From the NCBI GenBank assembly GCA_019113005.1, contig DXIE01000003.1, positions 1 to 61,785 on the forward strand: DNA of 61,785 bases, given 5' to 3'. Source of the DNA: Candidatus Butyricicoccus avistercoris. GTDB taxonomy: Bacteria > Bacillota > Clostridia > Oscillospirales > Butyricicoccaceae. A model generated the notes under the pieces. The model did no database searches and had not been told where the DNA came from. It saw nothing but the letters and a program-made list of their open reading frames with translations. This document shows, one piece after another, positions 8,339 to 17,280 of the stretch; the first letter of the stretch is position 1; each line of letters opens with the position of its first letter. Made by a program: the position numbers and the translations under genes.

Positions 8339-9754
8339 ATGAACCTCCAAATTATAAATGAAGTTTTAGAGGAATTTTATAAACTTTGTGAAATTCCTCA
8401 TCAACCAAAAAACGAAAAACAACTTTCTGATATGCTAAAAAACTATCTTACCGATTTTTCACAAAATATAGTACAAGATGATTTAGGAAACATATGGGCA
8501 GATATTCCCGCAAGTGAGGGATTTGAACATATGCTATGCGTTGCACTGCAAGCTCATATAGATATGGTCTATGCAATAGGAGAAAACTCAGATAAAACTG
8601 GAAAAGTTTTCACCAAAATAGAAAACGGTTATCTTACAACAGGCGGTACAAGCTCATTAGGTGCAGACTGCGGTGCAGGTGTTGCAGTTATTTTCTGGCT
8701 GCTTAAAAACATCAAACACTGTCCTCTTAGAGTTATTTTAACCGTTCAAGAGGAAATAGGTCTTATCGGTGCATCTAAAATATCAAGTGAAAGCGTAGAA
8801 AATATAAACTATCTTATAAATTTAGATGGATTTTCTGCAAACAGACTTATTATAGGTGCTGCTGGCGGTATGAGAGAGCATTTTTCACGTCCTTTAGAGC
8901 TTGTAAACTCCCCTGCTGGTAAATCATATGAAATAACTATTTCTGGTCTTAGTGGCGGTCATTCTGGCTTTGATATTGATAAAAACAGAGGTAATGCAGT
9001 TTTAATTTTAGGGGAAATTTTAAGAAAACTGCAGACCAAAACACCTTTTGCAGTTGCGTGCTTTAATGGTGGCGAGGCTTTTAATGCTATCCCTTACACT
9101 GCATCTGCTAAAATTATAACCGCTATTTCAGCAAAAAATGCTTTAGAAGATATATCAAATGAAATTTTAACAAGATATAAACAAACAGATAGCTCTGCTA
9201 AAGTTAATATCACCGAATGTGAAACCCCTGAAAAAGTATGGTCTGGTGAGCTTTTAAACTCTGTGCTAACCGTTTTAGGTGGTTTTGCAAATGGCGTTTA
9301 TCAAATGCATGAGGAGCTTAAAAACACCGTTAGTGACTCGTCCAACCTTGGCAGAATTTATGAGCAAGACGGTGAGCTTTGTGTTGATGCAATGATTAGA
9401 TATATGGACGAAAGTGCTTGTCAAGCACTGCATCAAAGTCATATACTTGTTTGCAGTATGTGCGGTTTTATGAGTGTTGTTCGCACACATTATCCTGCTT
9501 GGAAACCTAAAACAGACGGTACTATGCTTAATAAAATAACAGAATTATATAAAGCTGAACATAATTCTTTACCAGAAATTTTAGCTCAACATGTAGGTTT
9601 AGAACCATCTTATTTTACAAAACATAATAAAAATCTGGAATGTGTCTGCATGGGTATGGATATATATGATTGTCATGCACCATCAGAGCGTTTAAAGCTT
9701 GATAGTATACCACCTTTTGTGCGTATTCTTTCAGCATTTTTACAAAATCCATAA
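8339..9754 (+). CDS. pepD: Aminoacyl-histidine dipeptidase (PepD-like, M20 family)
   Basis: A 471-residue Zn-dependent cytosolic peptidase of the M20C/PepD type, which releases amino acids from dipeptides such as Xaa-His. Visible metal and catalytic motifs are LQAHIDMV (His and Asp ligands), LGADCG (bridging Asp), TVQEEIGL (catalytic Glu and adjacent Glu ligand), INLDGF (Asp ligand) and the late CHAPSERL (His ligand). The lid domain is about residues 200-400. One oddity is ADCG, where PepD proteins usually have ADNG; the Asp itself is kept. The gene is followed after 20 bases by a MATE exporter, so the two may share a transcript. Confidence 0.88.
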   Translation: MNLQIINEVLEEFYKLCEIPHQPKNEKQLSDMLKNYLTDFSQNIVQDDLGNIWADIPASEGFEHMLCVALQAHIDMVYAIGENSDKTGKVFTKIENGYLTTGGTSSLGADCGAGVAVIFWLLKNIKHCPLRVILTVQEEIGLIGASKISSESVENINYLINLDGFSANRLIIGAAGGMREHFSRPLELVNSPAGKSYEITISGLSGGHSGFDIDKNRGNAVLILGEILRKLQTKTPFAVACFNGGEAFNAIPYTASAKIITAISAKNALEDISNEILTRYKQTDSSAKVNITECETPEKVWSGELLNSVLTVLGGFANGVYQMHEELKNTVSDSSNLGRIYEQDGELCVDAMIRYMDESACQALHQSHILVCSMCGFMSVVRTHYPAWKPKTDGTMLNKITELYKAEHNSLPEILAQHVGLEPSYFTKHNKNLECVCMGMDIYDCHAPSERLKLDSIPPFVRILSAFLQNP

Positions 9755-9774
9755 AGAAAAAAAAGAGGTGTAAA

Positions 9775-11106
9775 ATGGGGAAACAACTTGATTTATTAAA
9801 AGACAAACCGAGAAATTTATATTTTAAATATTTGCTTCCATCTGTAAGTGCATCACTTGTAACATCTATTTATATTTTAGCTGACACCATAATGATTGGT
9901 CGTGGTTGTGGTGCTGCCGCACTTGCTGCACTTAATCTTGTGCTGCCTGTGTTTGCCTTGCTTTTTGCATTTGGTATGCTTTTTGGTGTTGGTGGCGGTG
10001 TGCTTTACTCGGTAGCTAGGGGAAATAATGACGATACACATGCAAAAAGTATTTGGTCAACCGCACTTTCTTTAAATATTTTATTTGCTGTTATAATACT
10101 TGTTTTTGGTTCGCTGTTTTTTGAAAAGCTCTGTTATTTTCTCGGTGCTGATGAAAACAGCATAACTATGGTCATGGATTACGCTAAATATGTTGTATTT
10201 GGTGCACCCGCTTATATGTTCTCTTCATTTTTACAGGCATTTGTAAGAAATGATAAACAGCCTAAACGTGCTATGATTGCAGTTATAACAGGTGCTATTA
10301 CAAATATTATTTTGGACTATATCTTTATTTTTAATTTAAATATGGGGCTTTCTGGCGGTGCAGCCGCAACTTTAATAGGCAATACTGCAACAACCTGTAT
10401 ATTATTAACCCATCTTTTAAGCAAAGATAATGGTTTACACTTTAGTTTTAAAAATATAAAGCCTAAATTAAGCATTAATATAATTTCATCTGGTGCACCA
10501 TCATTTTTTATAGAGGCTGCGACTGGTCTTATTACTTTAACATTTAATAAGCAGATGCTTAAATATTTAGGTGAGCTTGGCGTTGTTGCTTATGGTGTTG
10601 TGGCTAACTATGCACTTGTTTTACAGTCACTATTTAATGGTATAGGTCAGGCTTCTCAGCCTATTATGGCTACAAACTTCGGCGGCGGTTTACATGAACG
10701 TGTTAAAGCCATAAGAAAAATGGGACTTATAACCGTTTTAGCAGTTGCAAGCATTGCTGTTCTCTGTGCTTATGTTATTCCAGTGCCTATGACTGCCCTT
10801 TTTGTTGAGCTAAGTGACGAGCTTTTAAAACTTTCCATTCCTGCACTTAATATATACTTTTTAGCCTTTTGGTTTTTGGGTACAAATCTATTTTTCACGA
10901 CATGTTTACAGTCTATTGTAAAATCAACTCCTGCACTTGTTATAATGGTGCTAAGAGGTGTTATTTTACCTATTGTATTTGCTATTATTTTACCTGAAAT
11001 TACAGGCTCTGGCATAGCGATTTTTGCGGCTGTTCCATGCTCTGAAATTATAGTGAGTATGCTTTCTATATACTTTATAAAAAGATTTAGCACTAATAAA
11101 ATTTAA
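9775..11106 (+). CDS. MATE family efflux transporter
   Basis: A 443-residue polytopic membrane protein with about twelve hydrophobic segments and the two-fold repeat of the multidrug and toxic compound extrusion family. Typical features are the N-terminal LLPSVSASLVTSIYILADTI helix, which lines up with the family's conserved TM1, and glycine-rich GVGGGVLYSVARG. It likely exports cationic compounds in exchange for Na+ or H+; the substrate is unknown. A clear AGAGGTG ribosome site precedes the ATG. It lies 20 bases after pepD on the same strand. Confidence 0.9.
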   Translation: MGKQLDLLKDKPRNLYFKYLLPSVSASLVTSIYILADTIMIGRGCGAAALAALNLVLPVFALLFAFGMLFGVGGGVLYSVARGNNDDTHAKSIWSTALSLNILFAVIILVFGSLFFEKLCYFLGADENSITMVMDYAKYVVFGAPAYMFSSFLQAFVRNDKQPKRAMIAVITGAITNIILDYIFIFNLNMGLSGGAAATLIGNTATTCILLTHLLSKDNGLHFSFKNIKPKLSINIISSGAPSFFIEAATGLITLTFNKQMLKYLGELGVVAYGVVANYALVLQSLFNGIGQASQPIMATNFGGGLHERVKAIRKMGLITVLAVASIAVLCAYVIPVPMTALFVELSDELLKLSIPALNIYFLAFWFLGTNLFFTTCLQSIVKSTPALVIMVLRGVILPIVFAIILPEITGSGIAIFAAVPCSEIIVSMLSIYFIKRFSTNKI

Positions 11107-11225
11107 ACTTACAATTTGCATGATTTATTTTTGATGAAAAAAACATATTTTGTGCGTTTTGGTATGTTTTGATATTCTTAACGACTTCTTAACACGAAAA
11201 AACACAATTTTTGTCTTTATGCCAT

Positions 11226-11313
11226 TTGACTTTAAATTGGTTTCGTTGTACTATTTACAATGCAATTAGATATATAATAAGTGTTAATAGGCGGTGAAAA
11301 TGTTTTCTCCGCC
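11226..11313 (+). promoter_or_regulatory. Promoter and leader hairpin of the dehydratase activase genes
   Basis: -35 TTGACT (11226-11231), a 17-base spacer and -10 TACTAT (11249-11254). The leader then contains a strong hairpin at 11290-11313 (GGCGG pairing with CCGCC, extended by GAAAA/TTTTC). No T run follows, so it is not an obvious terminator; it may stabilise the message or control its translation. The rest of the 11107-11341 gap shows nothing else. Confidence 0.45.
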
Positions 11314-11341
11314 ATAAATTTAATTTTATGGTGAATAAGTA

Positions 11342-14293
11342 ATGAGTTTAATTAGTTTAGGTATTGATATCGGTTCGACGACTGTAAAGTTAGTTGCTGT
11401 AAACGATGGAAAAATAGTTTATAAACGCTATGAGCGACACTTTTCCAAAGTGCGTGAAAAAGCTTGCGAAATGCTGCGTGATGCGGCTGAAATTTTAAAA
11501 GATAATATGATTAAGGTTGCAATCACGGGTTCTGCTGGTCTTGGTGTTGCTAAAGCTGGTGATATTGACTTTGTGCAAGAGGTTTTTGCAACAAGAAAAG
11601 CGGTCGGCACTCATGTGCCTAATGCCGATGTTGTAATCGAGCTTGGCGGTGAAGATGCAAAGATTATTTTTCTTAAAGGTCAGCTTGAAGAACGTATGAA
11701 TGGTTCTTGTGCTGGTGGTACTGGTGCTTTTATTGACCAGATGGCTGTACTTTTAGATGTAACACCTGCTCAACTTGATGAGCTTAGTTTAGAAGCTGAG
11801 CGAATTTACACAATCGCTTCCCGTTGTGGTGTATTTGCTAAAACAGATATTCAGCCACTACTTAACGAAGGTGCTAGAAAAGAAGATGTTGCGGCTTCAA
11901 TTTTCCAAGCGGTGGTAAACCAGACACTTACTGGTCTTGCTCAAGGTCGTACTATTGAGGGCGATGTACTGTTTTTAGGTGGACCTCTTTTCTTCTTTAT
12001 GGGACTGCAAAGACGTTTTCAAGAAACATTAAAACTAGATAAAGAACATGCTCATTTTCCAGAGCTTGCTCCATTTGCTATTGCTGCTGGTGCGGCTGAA
12101 TACGCAAAAGATACAAGCAAAGAATATACATTTAATTCTCTGCTTGATACTCTTGAAAAAGCTGCTGGTGAGCCTGTGCTTTCTCAGGTCTTAGAACCTC
12201 TTTTTAACTCTCAAGAGGAATACCGTGAGTTTACCCAAAGACATGGCAAACATGACGTTATGACCGAAAATGTAACCGTTTATGAGGGTGATGCATATCT
12301 AGGCATTGACTGCGGTTCTACTACAACAAAGCTTGTTCTTATAGGGCAAAACCACCAGATTTTATACCATCACTATGCACCTAATAAGGGCAACCCAGTA
12401 GATGTTATTAAAGAGCAACTAACAAAGCTTTATGAGCTTTGTGGGAATAGAGTTAAAATTGTTTCCTCTGCTGTTACTGGTTATGGTGAGGCACTAATTC
12501 AAAGTGCTTTTGGTATTGACCATGGTTTAGTTGAAACTGTTGCTCACTTTAGAGCTGCTAAACACTTCTGCCCAGATGTTGATTTTATTATTGATATAGG
12601 CGGTCAGGATATTAAGTGCTTCAAAATCCGTAACAACTGCATTGATAACATTTTCCTTAATGAGGCTTGTTCTTCCGGTTGTGGTTCATTTATAGAAACT
12701 TTTGCCCGCTCAATGGGTTATTCTATTGAGGAATTTTGCAAACTTGGTTTACTTGCAAAACACCCTATTGATTTAGGTTCAAGATGTACTGTATTTATGA
12801 ACTCATCTGTAAAACAAGCTCAAAAAGATGGTGCAGGTATTGATGCAATCTCTGCTGGTCTTTCTGTATCTGTTGTTAAGAATGCTCTTTATAAAGTTAT
12901 TCGTGCAAGCTCTCCTGATGATTTAGGTAAACATATCGTTGTGCAAGGTGGTACTTTCTTAAATGATGCTATTTTGCGTTCATTTGAACTTGAAATAGGT
13001 CGAGAAGTCACTCGCCCTGCTATTTCTGGTCTTATGGGTGCTTATGGTGCTGCTCTTTATGCAATGGATAACAAAGCAGAAACAACAAATATTATTCTGC
13101 CTAGTGAGCTTTCAGTATTTAAACATGAAGCTAAAAGTGTAAGATGTGGACTGTGTACAAACCACTGTAACCTAACAGTTAACACATTCTCTGGAAATCG
13201 TCGCTTTGTTTCTGGTAACCGTTGTGAGCGTCCACTTGGCAAGGGCGAACAAAAAGAACTTCCTAACCTTTACATATGGAAACTTGAAAAGCTAAAAAGC
13301 TATGATAAAATTAAACCAGCGGGTGAGGCAAAAGCTAAAATTGGTATTCCTTTTGGACTTAATATGCTTGAGCTTTATCCTTTCTGGAAAACATTCTTAA
13401 CTGAGCTTGGCTTTGAGGTCGTAAGAAGTGAAATCTCTACCCGTGATATGTACCAAAGGGGACAACACTCTATACCATCTGATACAGTTTGTTATCCTGC
13501 TAAACTCATGCATGGTCATATAGATGATTTACTCACTAAAAATGTTGATGCAATTTTCTATCCATGTATGACTTATAACCTTGATGAGCATAGAAGTGAT
13601 AACTGCTACAACTGCCCTGTTGTTGCATATTATCCAGAGCTTTTACAGGCAAATGTGCCAGAGCTTGAAAAAACTGATTTTATGATGCCTTATTTTGAGC
13701 TTTCAAATCATAAGGAATTTGTAAAACAAGCAAATAAATTCTTTGGCAAAAAATACTCTTGGCTTAAAAAGAAACAAATTGAGCAAGCTGCCGAGCGTGC
13801 TTACATAGCTCTTGATGTATATTATACTAACATTCGTGCAGAGGGCGAAAAGGCTGTTAAATTCGCTGATGATAACAATTTACCTATTGCTGTGCTTGTG
13901 GGTAGACCTTACCATATAGACCCAGAAATCAATCACGGTATTCATCAGATGATTGGTTCATATAACATGGTTGTTGTAAGTGAGGACTCTGTTTTCCATC
14001 TCGCTGAAGCTCCAAGTGTTCGTGTGCTTAACCAGTGGACTTATCACTCTCGTATGTATTCAGCAGCTCAATATGTTGTAAATAAACCTAATGCAGAGCT
14101 TATTCAGCTTGTTAGCTTTGGCTGTGGTATTGATGCTATTACAACCGATGAAATCCGCTCTATTATAGAGTCTGGTAATAAAATTTATACTCAGCTTAAA
14201 ATTGATGAAATAAATAACCTTGGTGCAGCTAGAATTCGTATTCGTAGTATGCTTGCAGCAGTTGAGGAGGGTAAACGACTTGCAAAACAATAA
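11342..14293 (+). CDS. BadF/BadG-type acyl-CoA dehydratase activase, first part
   Basis: A 983-residue protein with two ASKHA ATPase domains in tandem: residues 5-255 (LGIDIGSTTVKLVAV) and about 320-575 (YLGIDCGSTTTKLVLI). Each has the cysteine loop that holds a 4Fe-4S cluster between subunits (GSCAGGTGAF with Cys123; ACSSGCGSF). The remainder, about 605-983, is the Cys-rich DUF2229-type region. Single-domain relatives such as HgdC use ATP to push one electron into 2-hydroxyacyl-CoA dehydratases. The large clostridial version is widespread and its substrate is uncertain. Here the usual single polypeptide is divided, with the next gene starting 14 bases before this stop. Confidence 0.88.
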   Translation: MSLISLGIDIGSTTVKLVAVNDGKIVYKRYERHFSKVREKACEMLRDAAEILKDNMIKVAITGSAGLGVAKAGDIDFVQEVFATRKAVGTHVPNADVVIELGGEDAKIIFLKGQLEERMNGSCAGGTGAFIDQMAVLLDVTPAQLDELSLEAERIYTIASRCGVFAKTDIQPLLNEGARKEDVAASIFQAVVNQTLTGLAQGRTIEGDVLFLGGPLFFFMGLQRRFQETLKLDKEHAHFPELAPFAIAAGAAEYAKDTSKEYTFNSLLDTLEKAAGEPVLSQVLEPLFNSQEEYREFTQRHGKHDVMTENVTVYEGDAYLGIDCGSTTTKLVLIGQNHQILYHHYAPNKGNPVDVIKEQLTKLYELCGNRVKIVSSAVTGYGEALIQSAFGIDHGLVETVAHFRAAKHFCPDVDFIIDIGGQDIKCFKIRNNCIDNIFLNEACSSGCGSFIETFARSMGYSIEEFCKLGLLAKHPIDLGSRCTVFMNSSVKQAQKDGAGIDAISAGLSVSVVKNALYKVIRASSPDDLGKHIVVQGGTFLNDAILRSFELEIGREVTRPAISGLMGAYGAALYAMDNKAETTNIILPSELSVFKHEAKSVRCGLCTNHCNLTVNTFSGNRRFVSGNRCERPLGKGEQKELPNLYIWKLEKLKSYDKIKPAGEAKAKIGIPFGLNMLELYPFWKTFLTELGFEVVRSEISTRDMYQRGQHSIPSDTVCYPAKLMHGHIDDLLTKNVDAIFYPCMTYNLDEHRSDNCYNCPVVAYYPELLQANVPELEKTDFMMPYFELSNHKEFVKQANKFFGKKYSWLKKKQIEQAAERAYIALDVYYTNIRAEGEKAVKFADDNNLPIAVLVGRPYHIDPEINHGIHQMIGSYNMVVVSEDSVFHLAEAPSVRVLNQWTYHSRMYSAAQYVVNKPNAELIQLVSFGCGIDAITTDEIRSIIESGNKIYTQLKIDEINNLGAARIRIRSMLAAVEEGKRLAKQ

Positions 14294-15527
14294 ACCTTGG
14301 GTACAGTTTACCGAGGACATGAAAAAGGATTATACAATCCTTGTCCCAAATATGTTACCAATTCAATTTGGTATCGCTCTTAAAATTATGAAAAATTATG
14401 GCTATAATATGGAGCTTTTAACCACTGATGGCCATGATATAATTGAAACTGGTCTTAAAAATGTGCATAATGATACCTGTTACCCTGCACTTTTAAGCAT
14501 AGGTCAGCTTATCCATGCGATTGAAAGCGGTAAATATGATACTCATAAAATTGCTCTTATTATGAGCCAAACAGGTGGCGGTTGTCGTGCGTCTAACTAT
14601 ATTCACCTTTTAAGAAAAGCTCTTGAAAAAAAGGGTTATGATTATATCCCTGTTATCTCTCTTAACTTCTCTGGTCTTGAGGATAACCCAGGGTTTAAAC
14701 TAACACCTCAAATGTTAAACCAGATAGCTTATGGTTTACTTATTGGTGATTTAATTATGATGCTACACAATCAGTGCAGACCTTATGAAAAAGTAAAAGG
14801 CACATCTCAAAAGGTTGTTGATATATGTACTCGCACTATTTCCGAGCGTTTCACTGGCAATCGTATAATTAGATATAGTGAAGTTAAAAAACTTTATCAG
14901 TTTGTGCTTGATGCATTTGCTAAAATTCCACTTGATACCTCTGTTAAAAAGAAAAAAGTTGGTATTGTAGGTGAGATTTATGTTAAATTCTCCCCTCTTG
15001 GCAATAACCACCTCGAAGATTTTCTGGTTAGTGAGGGCTGTGAGCCTGTACTTCCAGGGTTAATTGACTTCTGTTTATACTGTATTTATAACAATGTAAT
15101 TGACCATAAGCTTTATGGCAGGTCATTAAAGGCTGCTATGACCAATCAAATGATTTATAAATTTGTGCTTGGTAAGCAAAAAGATATGATTCAAATGATT
15201 GAAAAACATGGTAAATTCCGCCCACCTCAGTATTTCGACCATGTTCGTCAGCTTTCTAAGGAAATCATCGGCGAGGGTGTTAAAATGGGTGAAGGTTGGC
15301 TGCTTCCTGCTGAAATGGTTGAGCTTATCACTGAAGGTGTTAAAAATATCGTTTGCACACAGCCTTTTGGTTGTCTGCCTAACCATATAGCTGGCAAGGG
15401 CATGGTTAGAAAAATTAGAGAAAAATATCCAGATGCAAATATTGTTTCTATCGACTATGACCCAGGTGCATCAAAAATAAATCAGGAAAACCGAATAAAG
15501 CTTATGCTTTCAACCGCTGAGGAATAA
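14280..15527 (+). CDS. Dehydratase activase partner, C-terminal part (HgdB/DUF2229-like)
   Basis: A 415-residue protein corresponding to the C-terminal third of the large BadF-DUF2229 proteins. It contains Cys-bearing segments such as HNDTCYPALLSIG, QTGGGCRASNY and CTQPFGCLPNH, typical of the HgdB-like cluster-binding fold. I choose TTG 14280-14282 as the start because GAGGAGG lies nine bases upstream, inside the end of the preceding gene, and the protein then begins with the family-like NNKPWVQFTEDMKKDY. An upstream ATG at 14220 has no ribosome site and would add an unrelated stretch. Translation is probably coupled to the first gene, and the two products are expected to work as one complex. 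Confidence 0.85.
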   Translation: MQNNKPWVQFTEDMKKDYTILVPNMLPIQFGIALKIMKNYGYNMELLTTDGHDIIETGLKNVHNDTCYPALLSIGQLIHAIESGKYDTHKIALIMSQTGGGCRASNYIHLLRKALEKKGYDYIPVISLNFSGLEDNPGFKLTPQMLNQIAYGLLIGDLIMMLHNQCRPYEKVKGTSQKVVDICTRTISERFTGNRIIRYSEVKKLYQFVLDAFAKIPLDTSVKKKKVGIVGEIYVKFSPLGNNHLEDFLVSEGCEPVLPGLIDFCLYCIYNNVIDHKLYGRSLKAAMTNQMIYKFVLGKQKDMIQMIEKHGKFRPPQYFDHVRQLSKEIIGEGVKMGEGWLLPAEMVELITEGVKNIVCTQPFGCLPNHIAGKGMVRKIREKYPDANIVSIDYDPGASKINQENRIKLMLSTAEE

Positions 15528-15551
15528 AAAAACCGCCTTAGCGGTTTTTTT
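15526..15551. terminator. Bidirectional terminator
   Basis: Stem AAAAACCGC / GCGGTTTTT with loop CTTA. It has T runs on both strands and is shared by the convergent activase and FkbM genes. Confidence 0.85.
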
Positions 15552-16614
15552 ATTTTGCATATAAATTTATATCCCATGCTGGCACATATGGGTGATGTCT
15601 GAAATAAAATTTATATTCTGGACAAATTTCATGTATTTGAAGTACAAGTGCAAATAAATCTTCATTTCTATGATATGCCGCAATATTTAGTTTTGGTTTC
15701 CAAGTTTTAAGCGTGTTTTTTGCACCAAAAATAGCCTCTTTTTCTGAGCCTTCAACGTCCATTTTTAAAAATGTACACTCTTTTCCAGATAAAACCGAGT
15801 CAACAGAACGCATATTAGTCTCTATGCCTTTACTTGCTACCTTTGAATTTCTGCCTGCTTTTGCCGCAAATGTCAGCACACAATCGCTATCCCATGCACC
15901 TGCATTTTTTAGTACAATATCTCCAGATAGATTTTCTTCTACATACTTTTTAAGCTTTTTAAAATTTCGCTTATCTGGCTCTAAGGCGGTTATACTTGCA
16001 AACTTTCCGTTTGTATAACTTAAAAGCTCTCTTATTGTATCGCCATTATATGCACCCAAGTCAACAAAATGCTCGTTTTCTGTTGGTTTTAATACATCTG
16101 TGAAAATCTCGTTTTTATCGTCCTCACCTTGTACTAAATATTCTATTTTGCCTGTGAGTTTAAAACATATCATATTATCTAATACTTGCTTTGAACGCTC
16201 ATCTGCTAAAAGCTCGAACACCTTATCAAACTCTTTTTCGTGTGCTTTAGCAAACTCTAAGTTAAAAATGCCCTCGCCTGCTACTGGTACATCTGGTGCT
16301 ACCACATCAAATTTTGCATTAAGCTCATACATTTTCTCAAGCACTTCTGCTCTCTGACTTGCAAAAGATATAACAATTACTATGTTCTCGCCAAAAACCT
16401 CTATTGTCTGTGCAAGTGTTCTAACTGGAAAACCTGCAAAGTCATGCCCTCTTACAAACTCATCACTTGCAAATACTCCTGATGCTTTTATTCCATAGCT
16501 TTCAAACACTTTTAAAATCTTGTCGGCACCATCACCCATGCCATAAAGCACAATAGGTCTGTTCTCTTTTTTTAATCTATCCCAAACTGTTTCAGTTATA
16601 GTTTTCCATTTCAT
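15550..16614 (-). CDS. FkbM family SAM-dependent methyltransferase with N-terminal Rossmann-like domain
   Basis: A 354-residue protein. Residues about 190-330 form an FkbM-type methyltransferase: motif I FVDLGAYNGDTI, an acidic EPD after strand 2, and the family's FLKMDVEGSEKEAI. These enzymes O-methylate sugars or other small acceptors. Residues 1-140 form a separate nucleotide-binding-like fold (VLYGMGDGADKILKVFE and VIVISFASQRAEVLE) seen in some FkbM proteins attached to polysaccharide clusters. It is transcribed divergently from the repeat-protein and glycosyltransferase genes, with both promoters in the 100-base gap. A shared glycan pathway is an inference. Confidence 0.85.
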   Translation of the reverse strand: MKWKTITETVWDRLKKENRPIVLYGMGDGADKILKVFESYGIKASGVFASDEFVRGHDFAGFPVRTLAQTIEVFGENIVIVISFASQRAEVLEKMYELNAKFDVVAPDVPVAGEGIFNLEFAKAHEKEFDKVFELLADERSKQVLDNMICFKLTGKIEYLVQGEDDKNEIFTDVLKPTENEHFVDLGAYNGDTIRELLSYTNGKFASITALEPDKRNFKKLKKYVEENLSGDIVLKNAGAWDSDCVLTFAAKAGRNSKVASKGIETNMRSVDSVLSGKECTFLKMDVEGSEKEAIFGAKNTLKTWKPKLNIAAYHRNEDLFALVLQIHEICPEYKFYFRHHPYVPAWDINLYAK

Positions 16615-16642
16615 AAAAACTCATTCCTTATTTTTTTAGTTT

Positions 16643-16671
16643 ATTATAAACTTTTAAGGCTAATGTGTAAA
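16643..16671 (-). promoter_or_regulatory. Promoter of the FkbM gene
   Basis: Minus-strand -35 TTTACA (16666-16671), a 17-base spacer and -10 TATAAT (16643-16648), about 30 bases upstream of the FkbM start. Confidence 0.65.
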
Positions 16672-16715
16672 GTTTATAATTTACCACTTTTTCACTGTAA
16701 AAAAATTCGACAGCA

Positions 16716-16744
16716 TTGTCATTTAACATAAATTACTGTATAAT
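16716..16744 (+). promoter_or_regulatory. Promoter of the Ser/Thr/Tyr-repeat gene
   Basis: -35 TTGTCA (16716-16721), a 17-base spacer and a perfect -10 TATAAT (16739-16744). The start point would be near 16751, which rules out the in-frame ATG at 16716 as a translation start. Confidence 0.7.
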
Positions 16745-16778
16745 GTTTAATATAAATGATGACAGGAGAGGTTGCAAT

Positions 16779-17279
16779 ATGCCAAAAAATAAAAAAAATA
16801 AAATTGTAGAACTTGATAAAGAGCATCTGCGTGACCTTGATGGTGTCACCATGGATTTAGACAGCTATGCTAAACATACAAAACCTCAAATAAAAACTAA
16901 AAATGAACCTGTAAAACAAACAGAAACCAAAAACGAACCAAAACAGCCTATTGGTGTTTTTGCTTGTAATCCGGTGCATATAGGTTGGTATACAACAGGC
17001 GAAACCAAACAACAAATAAACTACCCTATAATGGCAGGTGCTATCAAACCTAACCAAGAAATAAATAACTTAAATACTTATTATATTGGCTCTGGTTCTT
17101 ACTTATCTTCTGGTTCATTTTTAACATCTTATCTTACTTCTTACTTAACTTCGTATTTGACTTCTTATATAACTTCTTATACAACATCTTATTTAACGTC
17201 ATACTTAACATCTTTTAGTTCTTCTTTTGTTTCATCTGGTGATATTTTAGCTCATGGTTATGGATTGGAGCTGATTTAA
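16779..17279 (+). CDS. Uncharacterised protein with a Ser/Thr/Tyr-rich tandem repeat tail
   Basis: A 166-residue protein that I do not recognise. It has no signal peptide. Residues 1-55 are Lys-rich and polar. Residues 56-100 are a short, possibly folded segment (PIGVFACNPVHIGWYTTGE) with the only cysteine. Residues 104-153 are low-complexity: GSGSYLSSGSF, then eight imperfect four-residue TSYL-type units (variants TSYI, TSYT, TSF) ending in SSSFVSSGD. The final LAHGYGLELI is a short non-repeat tail. The start is ATG 16779 with GGAGAGG upstream. The next gene, a putative glycosyltransferase, begins one base after the stop, so the hydroxyl-rich tail is a natural candidate for its substrate or scaffold. 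A modified secreted peptide precursor is an alternative. Function is unknown. Confidence 0.75.
   Translation: MPKNKKNKIVELDKEHLRDLDGVTMDLDSYAKHTKPQIKTKNEPVKQTETKNEPKQPIGVFACNPVHIGWYTTGETKQQINYPIMAGAIKPNQEINNLNTYYIGSGSYLSSGSFLTSYLTSYLTSYLTSYITSYTTSYLTSYLTSFSSSFVSSGDILAHGYGLELI
17112..17228 (+). repeat. Imperfect 12-base tandem repeat encoding TSYL units
   Basis: About eight in-frame copies of a 12-base unit of the form ACTTCTTATTTA, encoding Thr-Ser-Tyr-Leu. Most changes between copies are at third codon positions (TCT/TCG/TCA, TAT/TAC, TTA/TTG/CTT), so the peptide repeat is better conserved than the DNA. This suggests selection on the protein repeat rather than recent slippage. Confidence 0.85.
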
Positions 17280-17280
17280 A

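Noticed and set aside
17112-17228. CRISPR or noncoding tandem repeat
   Set aside because: The unit is 12 bases, in frame throughout, without spacers, and conserved at the protein level.
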